From: Betaproteobacteria bacterium
Lineage (GTDB): Bacteria > Pseudomonadota > Gammaproteobacteria > Burkholderiales > SG8-41
Reading direction: 5' to 3'
Assembly (NCBI GenBank): GCA_020028375.1
Contig: JAHZNX010000121.1
Span: 1 to 7,212 of the forward strand
DNA length: 7,212 nt
The position numbers and the translations under genes are program-made. The notes beneath the pieces were generated by a model. The model ran no database searches. It was not told the DNA's origin and saw only the letters and a list, made by a program, of their open reading frames with translations. Each line of letters begins with the position of its first letter. Position 1 is the stretch's first letter. Below, one piece after another: positions 6,065 through 7,212 of the stretch.

Positions 6065-7212
6065 ATGGCCACGGCACAGACAGCCGCCATCGCGGCCAGA
6101 GGACCCCGCACCCCGGCGATTTCCTTGATCGGGTTCGGCCTGATCTGGGCGTTCCTGATTCTCTTCGTCCTGTACCCGCTTACGCGGATCTTCTACGACG
6201 CCGTCACCAACGAAGCCGGCCAGTTCACCCTCGCGAATTTCCACGAGTTCTTCACCGACCGGTTCTACCTGCGCTCGCTCTGGAACTCGCTGGTGCTGGG
6301 GGTCGCCGCAGTCATCACGACCTCGGTGATCGGGGTCGCCGTCGCGTTCCTCATCATCCGCTACGAGTTTCCCTACCGGAATCTCTTTGGGTATCTCACG
6401 ATGCTGCCAATGATCCTGCCGCCGCTGGTCGGCGTGCTCGGCTTCGTTTTCATACTCGGCCGTGCGGGCACGGTGAACGTGCTCCTCATGGACTGGTTCG
6501 GCATGCAGCATCCCGTGAACTTCATGTACGGGATGCACGGCGTGCTGCTGGTCGAGACGGTGCACCTGTTTCCGCTGATGACGTTGAGCATCCTCGATTC
6601 GCTGTCCAAGGTGGATCCCTCGCTGGAGGAGGCCGCCCAGGGCATGGGCGCGAGGGGATGGCGGCGGTTCTGGGACGTCACGCTTCCCCTGACCACCCCG
6701 GGCTACGTTTCCGGCGCGCTGCTCGTCTTCATCTGGACCTTCGCCGACTTCGTCACGCCGCTCGTCGTCGGCGTGCAGGATCTCCTCGCCGTGCAGGCCT
6801 ACCTTAACATCGTCCAGTTCGTCGACCGGCGCATCTTCCGCATGGGGATCGTGATTTCGGCGCTGCTCGTCGTGCTTGCCATCATATTCGTGCTGGTGGC
6901 GCGCCACTACGTGGCGATCAAGGACTACAGCTCTCTCGCGTATTCGAGAGTCGAGCGGCGGCGGCTGGGACCGGTCAAGCGCTGGCTGGCCGTCGGTTTT
7001 CTCGTGGCTCTCCTGTTCGTGTCATTCGTCCCGCAGGTCGGCGTGGCGCTGGCCGCGGTCGGCAAGGGCTGGGCGCTTACGCCGTTCCCGGTCCATTACA
7101 CCCTCGACTATTTCAGGCAGGTCAGCCTCGAGACGCCCAAGTTCATCATCAACTCGCTCATGTTTTCCGGATTAGCGGTGTTGATCTGCCTGGTAATCGG
7201 GGTGCCGATGGC
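6065..7212 (+). CDS. ABC importer permease, apparently two-domain (CysW/FbpB type), C-terminus off the edge
   Basis: An open frame of 382 residues continues past the right edge. This inner-membrane protein would form the channel for the binding protein and ATPase encoded just upstream. The first unit has hydrophobic helices from about residue 19 (SLIGFGLIWAFLILFVLYP) and a textbook EAA loop: E189-A-A, then Gly195, then VTLPL about ten residues on (GMGARGWRRFWDVTLPL), the contact site for the ATPase. After a polar linker at about 286-300 (DYSSLAYSRVERRR) a second set of helices begins (WLAVGFLVALLFVSFV), followed by NSLMFSGLAVLICLVIG, which mirrors WNSLVLGVAAVI in the first half. This is why I call it a fused two-unit permease, usually about 550 residues. 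The ATG at 6065 follows the ATPase stop by five bases, with only a weak GGCGGA upstream; translational coupling is likely. Confidence 0.93.
   Translation, partial: MATAQTAAIAARGPRTPAISLIGFGLIWAFLILFVLYPLTRIFYDAVTNEAGQFTLANFHEFFTDRFYLRSLWNSLVLGVAAVITTSVIGVAVAFLIIRYEFPYRNLFGYLTMLPMILPPLVGVLGFVFILGRAGTVNVLLMDWFGMQHPVNFMYGMHGVLLVETVHLFPLMTLSILDSLSKVDPSLEEAAQGMGARGWRRFWDVTLPLTTPGYVSGALLVFIWTFADFVTPLVVGVQDLLAVQAYLNIVQFVDRRIFRMGIVISALLVVLAIIFVLVARHYVAIKDYSSLAYSRVERRRLGPVKRWLAVGFLVALLFVSFVPQVGVALAAVGKGWALTPFPVHYTLDYFRQVSLETPKFIINSLMFSGLAVLICLVIGVPM

Noticed and set aside
5921..6907. 328-codon open frame on the minus strand opposite the ATPase end and the permease
   Set aside because: It is a charged, His/Asp/Glu-rich shadow of the permease gene. 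The plus-strand frame has the membrane helices and the EAA motif.

Overview
The window is GC-rich, densely coded proteobacterial DNA. Its gene content and codon use fit a free-living betaproteobacterium best, although an alphaproteobacterium cannot be excluded from sequence alone. No rRNA, tRNA, CRISPR array, insertion sequence or phage gene is visible. Both edges cut through genes.

Left part (1-1952, minus strand). Read from right to left, there is a 45-residue predicted membrane protein. It is followed by a three-gene unit: a FadR-type GntR regulator, a cysteine dioxygenase-family cupin whose start overlaps the regulator's stop as ATGA, and a zinc-less MDR/quinone-oxidoreductase-like protein cut by the left edge. 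A good sigma70 promoter (TTGACA, 17 bp, TAGAAT) sits just upstream of the regulator. It has a 10-bp palindrome over its -35 box and a 16-bp perfect palindrome further upstream. The unit looks like a self-regulated module for oxidising a small thiol; the substrate is not readable.

Middle (2113-3739, plus strand). A complete glycerol kinase gene, glpK, is transcribed divergently from the left block. Directly after it, 138 bases encode in another frame a peptide that resembles the C-terminal end of NAD(P)-dependent glycerol-3-phosphate dehydrogenase. It has no convincing start, so it may be a gene remnant.

Right part (3840-7212, plus strand). This is a tightly spaced ABC importer operon: a Sec-exported periplasmic binding protein, an ATPase with a TOBE domain, and a large permease that seems to contain two permease domains and runs off the right edge. 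The architecture is that of the ferric iron/thiamine/phosphonate/polyamine importer group. The binding protein lacks an obvious adjacent-tyrosine ferric site, so the cargo is unknown.

Most of the window is ordinary metabolism and transport. The points most worth a second look are the thiol-dioxygenase operon with its operator-like palindromes, the degenerate metal site of its regulator, the small membrane protein, and the possible gpsA remnant behind glpK.
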